Counted from the stretch's first letter, positions 49,901 to 61,640 are shown. The stretch is DNA of 64,000 bases from Orthonyx spaldingii (GCA_013397795.1 VZTJ01000579.1:483184-547183), one strand, 5' to 3'. Numbers and translations are program-made. The notes: a model not told the origin generated them from the letters alone.

Positions 49901-52900
49901 TTGCCCTTGTGTGTTCTGAAAACTAAAGATCAATTAACCTATGCATAAATACATTATTGCTCTTCACACAACTACTCATTTAAAAAACAGTTGCAGGATC
50001 AGCACCTTAGAAACACTGTATTTATTTTATTAGATCAAAGACTTTACCATGGTTGTCTCTGCGGCCCTCACGCATCCTCAACAGAAGGAAAAACAAAAAT
50101 AGAAAAAATGAATGGCTATTGTTCTTTTTCAAGATAAAGTTTTTTATAAAGTTTGAATTAACCTGTGGAAGTCCTACAAAACAGAGGCACTCCTCTAGTT
50201 CCACTTCCCTCAGACCTCTTTCACTGGATTTGAGGGCTGAATTGAACAGGTGATAAAGCTGTTTCTGGGGCAAAAAGTCCCAAATTATATGTCTTTTCCT
50301 TATATCAAGTCTCTCTTACCAGAAGAAAATAGAATCAATTTAACTAAATATGTTTGAACACTAATTTGTCTCAGTTCAGCCTGCTGGGGATAAAAATTTA
50401 GGTTTCAGAAACCATACATGGTACTGATTTAAGTCAAAAAGGATCCAACAAAAGCTAAATCAGTACACGGCGTTGCTCTTGAATATCCAAATTTGTAGCT
50501 TTAGCACTGAGACAGAGCTTAAAACACATGGCAGGACGATCACCTTGCCTAGTTTAACCCCCTAACTTCCTGTTCTTTGGACATGAATTTAGTCTCCACA
50601 GACTGTGCCCAAGGGGCCGGGCTGGGACAGACCAGCCCCGTGTGCCCCAGGGTCCAGGGGGTCTGTGCAGTGGGTCTGGCCATCAGCTCCTTCTGTGCCT
50701 GCTTGGTCTCTACCAGGCTGAAGCACTAGAAGGAACAATCCCATACCCCTTTGCTTGGAGCATGCTGGAGATGGGAGCATATATGGCTGTAGGTCATATA
50801 TAACCTTTGTGGCCAGAAAGAGCACCAGATGAAACAGCTGCTCTGAACTGCCCTTCAGATGAATTCATTTCTCTTTGGTTGACTACATGAGAAAACTAGA
50901 CAAATTAGACACTCTAATTAGTCACCTGGGTTTGGATACTGAATTAGGCAGTGTGAACATTGCCCCCTAAAGGGCAAAATTTAAAAGGAAGCCCTGAGGA
51001 GCAATGCTGCTTAGTGCTTCAATCTCAGACCAGGCATCCAGGGCATGACTGGAAGTTACTCAGCCATCACACAGGAAATATTTGGACGTCTAGACTGACA
51101 GCCACAGCAGTTGGGGCTCAAGCAGGCAACTCCCAGGCACTGGGCCATCCAGGAACCTGTGGATCCTACCATCAGTAGGTCTCGGTGGTGTCTGTTCTGG
51201 ATACCAGTGGGTGGAGTCATCTCCCCACACAGATAACTGGAGCACCGCAGAGCTAAGGAGGGGCAGGATTGTAGCTGTGCCTCTTCCCTATCAGCACGGG
51301 GCCACTTCCTGCTTGTCACGCTGGGTTCGGACCAGAAAATTACTATAATGATGTTAAGAGATTGTTTGTCACCAACAGGTGACATGGTTGTCACTTTGCC
51401 AGCCAGAAACCCACAAGTTAGAAGGTATCTAAACCCACAAGGAGGTATCTAAATCTTTCACTGGCTGAAGTCCCAAAGCAAAAAGCAGCTCAAGATAATC
51501 TGTGCTAAGCGATTCCACATCAACTCATCATTGCCGGTTCATATTTGATACCTGGTAGTGTCTAAGATTCCAGTTTGCCAGAGCTGCTCAAACACAACAA
51601 AAGAAACTTTGACATGCTTATTGTCATTTATCAATTATTCCGTTTTAATTCCCTGATAATGATCTACTCCTTCAGCAAGAACAAAACCAGAAAGATTTTT
51701 GGTACCTCTTTGATGTTAGGACAACCTGTTCTTTGGAAGAATCTTCAAAAGCTGTAGCTTAAATCATGATCCCCAATTTTGTCTTTAACATACATTTGTA
51801 AGGAACAAAGAGATAACTACTAGCTTAATATTTGCACATTTGAAAAAATTAACTAAACCTTACGTGATGGACCACACCTTCATTCTCTTAATCTTTATGG
51901 GAAAAAAATCCCTTCAACAAGGGATTCTTCTATCTCTGCTGCTGGGTGAAATATCCAGTATAGATGGGGAAAACAACTGACATCTCACACAACAGCAATA
52001 GCAAAAATGACAAGCAGCACCTTCTGAACAAAGCAGAAGAGAAAAAACCTCTGTTGATTACATTAATATTAAATGTTATTTATCACAACAATAAGCATGT
52101 GAAAAAGGGTTTCTAGTACCAACTGGTCAGCTTTAAGCAACATCTTTGTTTAAGTGTCATCCCTGCCTCACCTGCATGCTTTTTCCCCAGAAAACGTGAT
52201 TAGGTATTTACAGTTCCTATCTCATACTCCAAAGTGCTGGTTTTAGATAGGAAAGAGTAATTTTTTTCATATTAGCTGGAATGGAACCATGTTTTGGATT
52301 TGTGTTGGAAACAGTGTCGATTACATATGTATGTTTTTGCTATTGCTCAGCAGTGCTTATACAGAGTCAGGGCCTTTTCTCACTCCACTCCACTAGGGAG
52401 TGGGCTGAGGGGATGCAAGGAGTTGGGAGGGGACACAGCCAGGACAGATGACCCTAACAGACCACAGGGATATCCCACACCACAAGGAGTCATATTCAGT
52501 ATATAAAGCTGGGGGAAGAAGAGGTGGAACATTCAGAGTGATAGTGTTTGTCATGGTGACACCGTTACATGTGATGGGGCCTGGCTTTCCTGGAGATGAC
52601 TGAACACCTGCCTGCCCATGGGAAGTGGTGAATTAATTCCTTATTTTGCTTTGCTTGCACATGCGGCTTTTGCTTTACCTATTAAACAGTCTTTATCTCA
52701 ACCCACAAGTTCTCCAGCTTTAACCCTTCCAATTCCCTCCCCTATCTCACCCAGGGGCAGCAAGAAGCAGCAGTCAGGGGCTGAGTTGCTGGCTGGCATT
52801 AAACCACAACACTCAAACATGGCATCTCATGATAGCACAGATTTCTGGGCAGCAGGCTATTCTGTCATTGCACACTCTCAGGCCTGCAGCACAAGCCTCA

Positions 52901-55900
52901 ACTTTGCCAAGACAAGAAGAGAACACCAGACGATGGTTACCTGTGTTGTAGACCATTTCATGATAATGGGGCGCACAATGCAGGGCATGCATTTGTTTAA
53001 AAACTTCACCAGCTTGGACTCATTGCCACTAACACCAGAGCTTTTATCCAAACAGTAGGTCATAGTGTCGTGACTCCCTGTAGAATACAAAAATAAATGT
53101 ACAGAGTGTACATTATTATACAATGTACTGATAGGCCAACCCATTTGCGAGCCACACACCTATATTGTCTGAGAGCCTCTGTAGTTATGGCAAAAAGGTG
53201 GAATTTTCTACTGAGGTTGCTCACCTAACACTAATAAGCTAGTGTGAAATCCTTGTGAAGGGAAGGCATTGAGACTTTTCAATAAAGCAGTCCCCACTTA
53301 AATTACACATCACTGTTGTGTGCCCCAAATCACAACAAAACAGTCTGTTTCAAGTGGCATCTTCCCTCGAAATAATTATCTTGATGTATAAACACATTCT
53401 TTTCAGGGAATAAACAGCTGAAGGCTGAATTTATCTCGAATTTGTCCTGTTTTCAGAGTTGTCCAAATGCAGGATTTCATTCTCCAATATCCTCATCTCT
53501 GCACGGGAAAATATGGCTGAAAGCACAAATTCATCTTCTTACGCCTTTGATTGGACCAACACTTAACTTGGCACTTTAAACATTTATATCCTAAATATCT
53601 GGTAAAAATGTCCTCCTGAATGAAACCTCCAGGTCCCCTACAAAAACAACAAACAAGGTGGGTGCTTGAAGGTTTCAGAGGCAAATCCAAGTCTAAGTGA
53701 AAGATGAGTGAAAGATGAACAAGGCCCTCATTTGATGAGACCTCAAAAATTATGTTGCTCTTTCCAGCACAGGACAGGCATCAGAGCCAAGTACAGCCTG
53801 CCCAAGTATTTTTATTTCCTTGAAGTCTTCCTAAATCTGACACATCTCTTGCATCATGTTTAGATGAAACTATTGCAACTCACAGTTTCTTCGGGACAGG
53901 GAACCAGTGATTTTGCTAGCTTTTCTGTTCCATTATTTCTTCCAGTTTTATAAAGCATCAACACGAAAAGCTAACAACTCAGTGAAATTACTTGCTTGGA
54001 TCTTAACAGAGTATCTGCAAAGAATCTGCTTATCATTTTGGGTTTTAGGTCTTCTGTCAAACTAATTGTTCACTGGTGCTAGGAACTGCTTTCTTGAATT
54101 GTCAGTCTTAGTGGTGCCAGTGGTAATATTTCTAGTAGACAAAGCAAAAAGATTGGTTTGGAAACAAAAACTCTTTGAAACTGTCAATAATAGTTTGATG
54201 TCTCACTCAATTTTTTCACCTTCTAAAAGCCATTTTGGATCTATTTTACTGCTTTAAACACCCAAACCAACTCATTGCAGATGGAAGATAGTTATTGAGA
54301 GCATGCAATCAAAGAAGATGTAACAGTCAAACTGTTAAATACCCATGGACCACATCCAAGTCTGAGAGAGCTGAGCAGGATTCCATTGATGGGTGTCGCA
54401 TCTACGGATGCCAACCAGCAAACGGATAGTAATATTTCACTCACGAGTCTTTTGTGATGTCAGTGACTTACAGTAATGAAAGGAAGATGGGTACATCCAT
54501 GACACAACATATATGATGCAAGTAGTGAGCTAGCACCAAGCCAAGTACCTCCAGACCTTGAAGCAACACCTCTCCAGCAGCACTGTGCTGAATCTGGTGC
54601 AAGCACAACACTAATTAGTGAGTTTTGCCACTGTCTCCTCATCATGCTTTCAGAATGCACTCTGTCATGTTTCTTCCATGCCTTCTATGAGATAAACTTC
54701 CATTTCCAAACTGGGTTTCCCCCAGTCATTGCTCCCTCTGAAAACCTGCCAGAGCTGTCTTGACCTGGTTGGTCTTGATCTGTTTGTGTTCTGACTTGGG
54801 CTAAATCAATTTTGTAGGTCAGCTGGACAAACACCAAAATATTCCAAGCAAATAGCCTACAATGCTTTGTAAAAGTCCCCTAATGTTTGCTGAACTGGAC
54901 TTGCCTTCAACTATTCTTCATGCCTGTTCTCCCTGCAGGCATATTCACAAGAACAACAAACATTTGCAAGAATAACAAGGCCACCCTTATGAGGAGAGCC
55001 AGGAAGTCAAACAAACCTATCAGCAGGTTCTCCACTTTCTACAATGGCCAAGAAACACCAGGTGAAAGTCTTATAGAAACAACATGCCCCCTTTTCCAGC
55101 AAAATAAAATCCCACTGAGTATGCTACTGACTTTTGGAAGGATTTTTGCAATAGGAACAAAAAGAAAAATAGAGGAAGAGAAGACCTTCTTTCTTCAGTC
55201 ATAAGAGAGATACATGTTTTCTTTTTTCTTCTCTTAATGGTTAAATAAGAAATTTAGATATTTTTTTTTTTTAATAGCACCTGTCCTGGTCCTCTTACAT
55301 AGGCTTTATCCTAAACAGATCTGTTCTTGTTTTGAAGTTAACATCAATTCAAATTACATATCTAAGAAGCCACCATGAAATAAGTTTCTGTGTTTCAATT
55401 TTATTGGAACTCCACACTCCATTAGTTCACAATGGGCAGAAAAGAGCCAAAACATTACAGTTCTTGGGTTCTCACAGAGCTCTACCCACTGAAGACAAGA
55501 CTTCTCACTACCTCTAAATATATGCCTTTCCTAAAATTAACCTATGATCCTGTGGCCTACATAAAACATTCATCTACATGCTATGCTGCTCTTGACCCAA
55601 ACTACCTGTTGGATCCACAGGTGTGAGAGTAAACACGGGCTAGACTTGTCTTTAGTACCATTTTTGATGTAGAGGCAAAGGGAATCACTCAAGAGCTGAT
55701 GGTCCTCCAGTGCCTCCCCATGTGCCAGGGAAATCACGTTACACGATAAGTTTTTTGGACAGAAAGAGAGGGGGGAAAAAAATCAAGGCAGCAGAAAGAA
55801 GCAATAATATGACCAAAGAAAAGTTAATGACACACAGGTATCATTTAAGTGCATTTATGCATAACATGATAAATCCAGTTTCTGTAAGCTGTATCATGTA

Positions 55901-56500
55901 GAAAAGTAACAGTCTGCACTAATAAAAACACGTCAATTACAAGTCTCAATTCTCCTTTTTCTGCAACTTCATAGCCTTATTTGACAGTAAAAAGAAACAA
56001 ATAATAAGGTAAAATGTTATTTCTCCCCTTCTGGAAACATTTTATTATATAGGAGGTCACAAGAATTAAATAGGAAAATTTTATTGTTGCCCAAATAAGT
56101 CAATCCTTAGATTATTAATAGTGTCTAACAAGATGATGCAGAGGGACTGAAAAGAAGTGCCTCTTTCTTTTAATTTCTAAAAAATAATTAAAAATTCCTT
56201 TTTTACCCCTCCCTTCTAACAAACCCCAACCATTGCAGATCAACATTATTCACATAACATCACACAAACCCTCCCCCACACACTGACCCAAATAATAAAC
56301 ACAGCCATCCTGAAATGGGACAAACAGGATATTCCAATGCTTAAATGGCAAGCTAACAAAACAGTGGAGAACAGAAGTTAATCTTTACCTGGAAGAGCTA
56401 AGTTATAGAGGGGAATATCCCAGAGCTTCTCTGGTAATCGTGACATCCATTGACCATTTTCATGGCACACATGAAAGAAGGTTTGTAAAGGGCCTTCCAT
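43629..56500 (-). CDS. PLCXD1: PLCXD1, PI-PLC X domain-containing protein 1
   Basis: A member of the PI-specific phospholipase C X-domain (bacterial PI-PLC-like) family. Such proteins are predicted to cleave phosphoinositides; the exact substrate of PLCXD1 is poorly known. Six exons join in one frame of 331 residues (human about 323). Landmarks are WMSRLPEKLWDIPL; LPGSHDTMTYCLDK with the first catalytic His (about 40); VTEQLEAGVRYLDFRIAH; YFVHMVYTT with the second catalytic His (about 117); EVVIIACRNFDGL; PTLRTMWHLGHQLIVSYE; PYWWGN; VAGINLTENLRYI; and CINIIAGDFIGNNDFVKDVI. No signal peptide or membrane segment is seen. The start at 56500 is the first ATG in the exon that matches the human N-terminal region. 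The frame stays open upstream to the acceptor at 56531, so a few more residues from an unseen exon are possible. Candidate poly(A) signals on this strand (TTTATT read on plus) lie at 43158, 42584 and 42423. Confidence 0.95.
44465..44880 (-). repeat. CR1 LINE fragment
   Basis: TCACAGAATCACTAAGGTTG, CCAAGATCATCAAGTCCAAC and CCAGGGATAGTGACTCCACC identify a CR1 subfamily 3' end in reverse, inside a PLCXD1 intron. Confidence 0.9.
45215..45398 (-). CDS. PLCXD1: PLCXD1 exon
   Basis: 184 bases. Encodes VVPTLRTMWHLGHQLIVSYE and HCELWPPIPYWWGN, then ALIRYLERMKRMGRPG. Acceptor CCTTTTAG, donor CCAG|GTAGGC. The final G joins GA of the next exon to give Gly. Confidence 0.96.
46962..47004 (+). repeat. Two-copy tandem duplication, 24-base period
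   Basis: The 19-base string AGTGAAGTGATCTCAGACC occurs at 46962-46980 and again at 46986-47004. It lies in a PLCXD1 intron. Confidence 0.9.
47560..48390 (+). repeat. CR1 LINE fragment
   Basis: Plus-oriented CR1: GCTCAACAAAAGCAAACACA, AAAGGACCTGAAGGTTCTCA, GGACAGGCTGAGGGAGCTGA, ending GACCTCCAGAGGTCACTTCC and AACCTAAACTATTATA. It lies in a PLCXD1 intron. Confidence 0.88.
48478..48573 (+). repeat. Polypyrimidine (CTTT-rich) tract
   Basis: Nearly 100 bases of imperfect CTTT/CCTTT repeats, beginning about 90 bases beyond the CR1 3' end at 48390. Confidence 0.85.
48859..49014 (-). CDS. PLCXD1: PLCXD1 exon
   Basis: 156 bases, phase 0 at both ends. Encodes WLETHPQEVVIIACRNFDGL and HNHLVACIKEIF, ending KLCPRN. 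It matches human WLERHPREVVILACRNFEGL. Donor AAT|GTAAGT. Confidence 0.96.
49535..49663 (-). CDS. PLCXD1: PLCXD1 exon (X-domain core, catalytic His 2)
   Basis: 129 bases, phase 0 at both ends. Encodes VTEQLEAGVRYLDFRIAHK and NLYFVHMVYTT. The RYLDFRIA strand and the His of FVHM are active-site elements of the family. Confidence 0.96.
49664..52940 (-). other. PLCXD1 intron 2
   Basis: Holds the solo LTR at 52233-52811. A GC-richer stretch at 50580-51320 has no recognised repeat or exon. Confidence 0.6.
52233..52811 (+). mobile_element. Solo LTR of a bird endogenous retrovirus
   Basis: About 580 bases from GTGCTGGTTTTAGATAGG to ...CCACAACA. Diagnostic internal parts are TTTTGGATTTGTGTTGG, a TATA box TATATAAAG at 52500, CCTGCCTGCCCATGGGAAG, and ATTAAA at 52681 followed by CTTTATCTCAACCC. 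I recognise this as a common songbird-type LTR. No internal viral genes are beside it. It sits in a PLCXD1 intron, opposite to the gene, about 130 bases from the exon at 52941. Confidence 0.75.
52941..53077 (-). CDS. PLCXD1: PLCXD1 exon (catalytic His 1)
   Basis: 137 bases. Encodes GSHDTMTYCLDKSSG, then KFLNKCMPCIVRPIIMKWST. GSHDT holds the first catalytic histidine of the X domain. Acceptor TCTACAG, donor CAG|GTAACC. Confidence 0.96.
53078..56388 (-). other. PLCXD1 intron 1
   Basis: AT-rich, no exon or known repeat recognised. There are T-rich runs near 55260. Confidence 0.6.
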
Positions 56501-56531
56501 TGGTATGTGCTCTGGGACTTCATAGGGTGTT
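56389..56531 (-). CDS. PLCXD1: PLCXD1 first recognised exon (coding from 56500)
   Basis: Acceptor CCTCCCAG after a pyrimidine tract; donor CCAG|GTAAAG. From ATG at 56500 it encodes MEGPLQTFFH and ENGQWMSRLPEKLWDIPLYN, then LALPG. The ATG has C at -3 and G at +4, so it is not a strong context. Confidence 0.88.
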
Positions 56532-59500
56532 CTGGGAGGGAAAAAGAAAAGAAAAACAATAAAAGAAAAACAATAAACTATTCCATATACTGCAGTTGGA
56601 TTAATGACATTGCACCTGCATAGGATGGATTCATAGATGTTAAAAAATGCCAACCCTTCTCTCAAGTAGTTGCAGCAAAATGTCAAGAGCTTGTCAGCCA
56701 CGACCTAGGCTGCTTTTGATAACACGGTCTCCTAGCACAATGCCAAAGGGTGGGTTTCAGCTTCAGGCTTGCAAACTGACCAAGTGAAAGAGAAAACAGA
56801 GCCAAGACAAATATACGCAGTTTCATTGGTATGGAGAAACTACTGTCTATATTGGCTATTGTGAAATCACGAGGAGTACCTCCCTCCAGTGTGAAACTGC
56901 GTCCATTCCTTTACCCTTTGCAGTCCCAGGAGCACAGCAAGGGGACTGATGGCAGGGCTGGGACAGGGGCTGGGTCTGCTAGCCTCAGGTCCCTGGAGAA
57001 CAATTACCTCGAAGGATCACATCAGGTGCCACAGGAGTACCTCTATGAAAAGCCTTTACAAAGATGTCAGGACACTGGGTTTGCAGGTCATGCTGGCGTC
57101 TGGGGTCAAAAAGGAAAACTTTCCTCTCCTTATTCCAGGTTTAGAGAGCACCTCTTGATCTGTTCTTATCACCCCTATGAGTCCATCATCATAAGTATTT
57201 CAGTTCAGTCTGACCTTCCTGAAAACTACTCTGGAACTGTTTCTTTCTGGGATCTTCTTCAAAATTTGCAGTGGTCATGCAGGAGTGCCAGTGGATGCAA
57301 CCCAGATGAGAAATCATGGCATCACCAGGGACTACTAGAGTTATCCCATTCACTTTTCATTTTATCATCTCCTGGATTATGCAGAACACAAAATTAAGCT
57401 CTCTGTGTTTTAGGGTTTTTTCCTACGATGTTCCTAGTTCAGGCGGTGGTCTGGGGATTAGAGCCTTCCTTCTTTCTACTGCTTTCAAGGCTTTATTTTG
57501 TCACAGCTAGTGTGAGAGTTTCTTTTAGATCATGGCACAGTGATTACCATCATTAATATCACAGCCTCCTTTTTAATCCTTTTTTAAAAAGCTGTCAATG
57601 TAAATGAATCCTTCTTGTCTGCTACGGCAAGGGCAGTCAGAGACATTTTTTTCAGGTTTTGTAAACACCCTCACTGGTCCCTGGTTCCTTTTGCTGCATC
57701 TTAGCACATTCATTCAAGATGGTTTGTCCTATGGGGTGATTGATTTTTCCTTATATACTGGAGAGCCACAGTGTTTATACAAAGAACATTTCCTCAAGCA
57801 TGGTGCAATAGATTTTTTTTTCTTTTGGCAGCCACATAGGGTCATCTGAAAGGCAACTTTAGGAATTGCATTCCTAAGTTTTATGTCCACAGCACACGTA
57901 AAGATACGATCTGTTTTTATCCTTGCCAATGCACATAGCATCACTTGCCTAGCCTGCCTTGCTGTGCCTTCAGTGTGTCGAAGTACAGTCACCCCAGTTT
58001 AGATTAGAATGGGACTGTGCCAGCTGAGGGAAATGCCTGGCACCCCTGGCACAGTAACACAGGCTGCACATAGCTGGTGTGTAACCTGTGCCTTCCTCCT
58101 GCTGAAGAGTAGCTGCCTCCAAGGTTATCCGTACACACAAGGCCTTTGGGTAAGCAGGGAAACAGTGGTTTAAACACTCTCTTTCTTGCTTTGTCTCCTT
58201 ATTTTAAAAAACAGATATTTAATGGGCCTGGTGGAAAGTCAAGTGGAAAAATTCCCATAGATTTATTTAGGGGAAAAAAAAAGTGCAGATCGTTTTTGTC
58301 CTGCATAAACAAATGGTCTCTATGTGCCACATCAGCTACTCTTATTCTTGTAAAGATGTTCAAATCTCAGGCAGATCAACTCACCCATGCTCTGGCTCTG
58401 CACTTTAACATGATGAGCTTCTGTCCCCTCCAGACCCTTGCTCAGACAACAGATGTCTGCAGCTCATTTTGTCACCTTTTGCTGTGTTTCATGCTTCATC
58501 AGACTGCACACCACTGCTCACCCACAGCTGCTCAGCTCTAGTCTCTGTACCAAGTAGCATCAGCATGGACAGGGGCTGCAGGTGCTTAAAACAGCATTGC
58601 TGTTTAGTAGTTGCAAAAGACTAGATAGTGTCTCTTCTCCAGCTCTGAAGCTGACAGGAGCTGAGGCTGCAACACCTGCTGCAGCACTTATGCAGCATAT
58701 GGCAGCACTTATGCAGGTCCTTTATGCAGACTAGAAACCTAACTGTAAGCATTGCTTTTCCTCTTCTGAGGGGGGGAGATTTGCAGCTCCCTTTCCAGAG
58801 CCTTTGGGGCTCCCCAATTCCCCAAAGCCACCCACGCTCCCCCAGAGCAGGCACCCATCACCCCAGGGACCCACAGCAAGACCTGTAAGCCCTGCCAGGC
58901 AGTCACACCTTGTCCCAGCACAGGTTCCTTTGTACCAACAGTACCTCCAGGATGCGTCCAAGGGTGCAGGTTTGCCCGTTGCCACTCTCCCCCTGCCATG
59001 TGCTCTCACCCCCTTGCTTGGGCTAACGCAGGCACAGCCTCAGAGCTGACAGAAAAAAGCTGGGTTTCTGCCATGCTGTTCCCTTTCTCCAGTTCACCAC
59101 GGAGTCAGGATAGCCCAGTGCTGGCCCATGCTGAGGAAGTCCCTGCAGAGGCATCAAGCCCTGCAATTGCCTTTGCTGGGCTGTACAAGAAACCGCTTGG
59201 CATTGCCTAGCCAAAGCCCATGGCTAATAGGTTCTCAGGCTGGCACAAGCTGCCATTGATGCCCCAGCCTCTGCGGGACCAGGACACTTCACAGGGAGTG
59301 AAGTGGGCCTGAGGGAAGCCAACCAAGAGCACAAACAGCAACACCAAATCATGAAATGGTCCTGCAAACACAGACATGAGAGATTCACATCTCATTCTCC
59401 TCTTCCTCTTCCAGAGTACCCTGAGACTGGGGATGGCAGCCACTGGCAGTGCATGGCAGGAGCTGCACCATGGCCACTTGCTGATCAAGTCCTGTACAAA

Positions 59501-59757
59501 AGTGACTGGACCAGGTTTTGTCCTGATCCCCCGCGCAATGCAAAGCCCTAGATGTTCACGGTGCCACTTCTAAACTCAGCTGCTTGAGGGGCAACCTTTA
59601 GGCAGAAACCAAGGCTTGCTTGGAGAAATGAAACTTCAACCATTAGCTGCTGCCTCTCATGACTAAATCCTAAACTTCACAAAGGAGAACTGTGTCTTTA
59701 TTCCCCTTTTCCAGACAGGCAAGTCCACGCTACACACAGTACTGTGATAAACTGCTG
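56532..59757 (-). other. Probable PLCXD1 5' intron
   Basis: Between the first recognised exon and the LTR. Open frames here (for example 56831-57397 plus) carry no recognisable domain. GC content rises after about 58600. Confidence 0.5.
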
Positions 59758-60860
59758 TGTTGGGTTTGCATGGCAAGATTTTGGTAGTGGGGAAGGCTAC
59801 AGAGGTGATTTCTGTGAGAAGCTGCCAGAAACTTTCCCCATGTAGAACAGATCCAATGCCAGCTGGCTCCAAGGTGGACCTGATGCTGTCCAAGGCTGAG
59901 CCCATCAACAACAGTGGTAGAGCCTCTGGGATAACAGATTTAAGAAGGAAAAAAAATATGCTGTGCAACAGCAACAGCAGCCAGGAAAAGAGGAGTAAGA
60001 ATATGTGAAAGAGACAACCCTGCAGATACCAGGGCCAGTGTAAAGGAAGGGGGAGGAGGTGCTCCAGGCACTGGAGCAGAGATTTGCTTGCAGCCCATGG
60101 TGAAGACCATGGTGAGGCAGCTGTGTCCCTGCAGCCCATGGAGATCCATTCTGGAGCAGAGTCCTCCACCTGCAGCCTGTGGAAGGCCCCATACTGGAGC
60201 TGGTGAATGCTCAAAGGAGGTTGTGACCCCATGGGAAGCCCATGTTGGAGAAGGCTCCTGGCAGGACCTGTGGTCTCATGGAGAGAGGAACCCATGCTGG
60301 AGCAGGTTTACTAGCAGGACTTGTGACCCCATGGAAGGGGTCACACTGGAGCAGATCATGAAGAACTGCAGCTCTTGGGAAGGATTGATATTGGAGAAAT
60401 TTGTGGAGCACCATTTCCCACAGGAGGGACCCCACGCTGGAGCAGGGGAAGAGTGTGAGGAGTCCTCCCCCTGAGGAGGAAGGAGTAGCAGAGACAATAC
60501 TTGATGAACTGACCTCAGCCCCCATTCCGCATCCCCCTGTGCCACTGCAGGTAGAAGAGGTGGAGGAAATCAGGAAATCAGAAGTGAAGATGCACCCAGG
60601 AAGAATGGAGGGGTGGGGGACAGGTGTTCTAAGATTTGCTGATTATTCTTCATTACCCTACTGTGATTTCATTGCTAATGAATTCAATAATTTCCCCAAG
60701 CCAAGTCTGCTTTGCCTGTGACGATACCTGGTGAGTTATCTCCCCCTGTTCTTATCTTGGCCTGTGAGCCTTTTGTTACATTTTTCTCTCCCCTTGCTGA
60801 GCAGGAGCATGAGAGACTCTGGTAGGCGCTTGGCTTCCAGTCAGGAACCACCCACCCTAA
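59758..60860 (+). mobile_element. Long solo LTR (bird ERV) with internal tandem repeats
   Basis: Starts TGTTGGGTTTGCATGGCAAG and shows the typical repeated block with CCATGG and CTGGAGCAG every 50-70 bases (60090-60460). It continues with GAGGAGTCCTCCCCCTGAGG and CCAAGTCTGCTTTGCC, ending near a degraded CCAG...AACCACCC at about 60850. I recognise it as a widespread bird LTR. No flanking gag/pol/env is seen. The right end is about 170 bases from the CpG island. Confidence 0.6.
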
Positions 60861-61239
60861 CTACCCTCGCCCCGGTTGTTCACATCAGCTGTCTGACCTT
60901 CCTTGGGTGCTCTGCATGCAGGCAGCAATTACATCTTGAGCACTTTACCGGGACACATGCAATAAACAAGCAATAAAACATGCAGACGTGTAAAGCCGCT
61001 AGAGATCACCATCCTCCAGCCCCAGGACGCCAAGAGCATCGGGTTGACAGTCCCTCGCCCGGGCTGTGCCCCGCCGGAGCATGTCCTGCACGCACAGCCC
61101 CGCCGGCCCGGGCCGCTGGGACGCGGCCAAGCCCCGGCCAACGCAGTTCCGGGAGGGAGATATAATTAAAGAGCGATTCATGATGACATCAGTAAAACAT
61201 ATGCTGCAGCCGACCCAGAAGCTAAAAAAAAACGCTCAC

Positions 61240-61250
61240 GGGAATTGTAG
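61240..61250 (-). promoter_or_regulatory. ZNF143/STAF-like site
   Basis: The minus strand reads CTACAATTCCC, which matches 11 bases of the ACTACAATTCCC core bound by ZNF143 (STAF) at CpG-island promoters. Its place inside the island supports function. Confidence 0.5.
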
Positions 61251-61578
61251 GAAACCCTGTGAGGAGCAGCAGCCGAGCAGCCCCGGCGCGGAGGGAGCCG
61301 CCAGCCGCTCACGGTGCCAGGGGCGATGGGTACCAAGGGCCCCGCTGCCCCACTCCCGCTACTGGACCCTCCGAGGAGCCCCATCCTTCCCTCCCTCCCT
61401 CCCGTCTCCTTCGCAACTGCTTTACTCACTCCGAGGCACGATTCCGCTTCCATGCCGGATCCTCGGGAAGCCGTGCGCACCCCAGCTCACCGGGGGCCCC
61501 GCACCGAGGCGGGGCGGAGCTGCCCCGCCCGGCTCGAGTGGCCGCAGGCTGGAGGGAGGTGAAGAAGGGGCGGGAGTG

Positions 61579-61603
61579 ATGAAGAAGAGGAGAAGTGCTT
61601 CTG
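61579..61603 (+). CDS. Possible first coding exon of an unidentified plus-strand gene
   Basis: ATG followed by eight codons (MKKRRSAS plus one base) ends at the donor TTCTG|GTAAGT, within the CpG island. I found no continuing exon before position 64000. It could equally be a noncoding first exon or chance. Confidence 0.2.
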
Positions 61604-61640
61604 GTAAGTGGCGCTGCCCGAAGCGCAGAGCCGCTCTCTG

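Larger units (their letters stand above)
61020..61640. promoter_or_regulatory. CpG island, probable promoter of PLCXD1 and perhaps of a plus-strand gene
   Basis: A block rich in G, C and CpG inside AT-rich surroundings. On the minus strand a strong donor CGGA|GTGAGTAAAG ends a possible 5' exon at 61430, upstream of PLCXD1. On the plus strand a strong donor TTCTG|GTAAGTGG lies at 61603. A TATA-like string (GATATAATTAAAG) is near 61160 and a CRE-like TGACATCA near 61184. Which direction is used cannot be settled from sequence alone. Confidence 0.6.

Noticed and set aside
56831..57397. 188-codon open frame on plus
   Set aside because: No recognisable domain, no splice-site support, antisense to the PLCXD1 5' region and rich in low-information residues. 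Treated as chance.
59663..60295. 210-codon open frame on minus
   Set aside because: It is antisense to the LTR and its repeats and resembles no protein.
60090..60460. Regularly spaced repeats that could suggest a CRISPR array or a repeat protein
   Set aside because: The units are diverged tandem repeats of a known type of bird LTR. There are no unique spacers and the host is a vertebrate.
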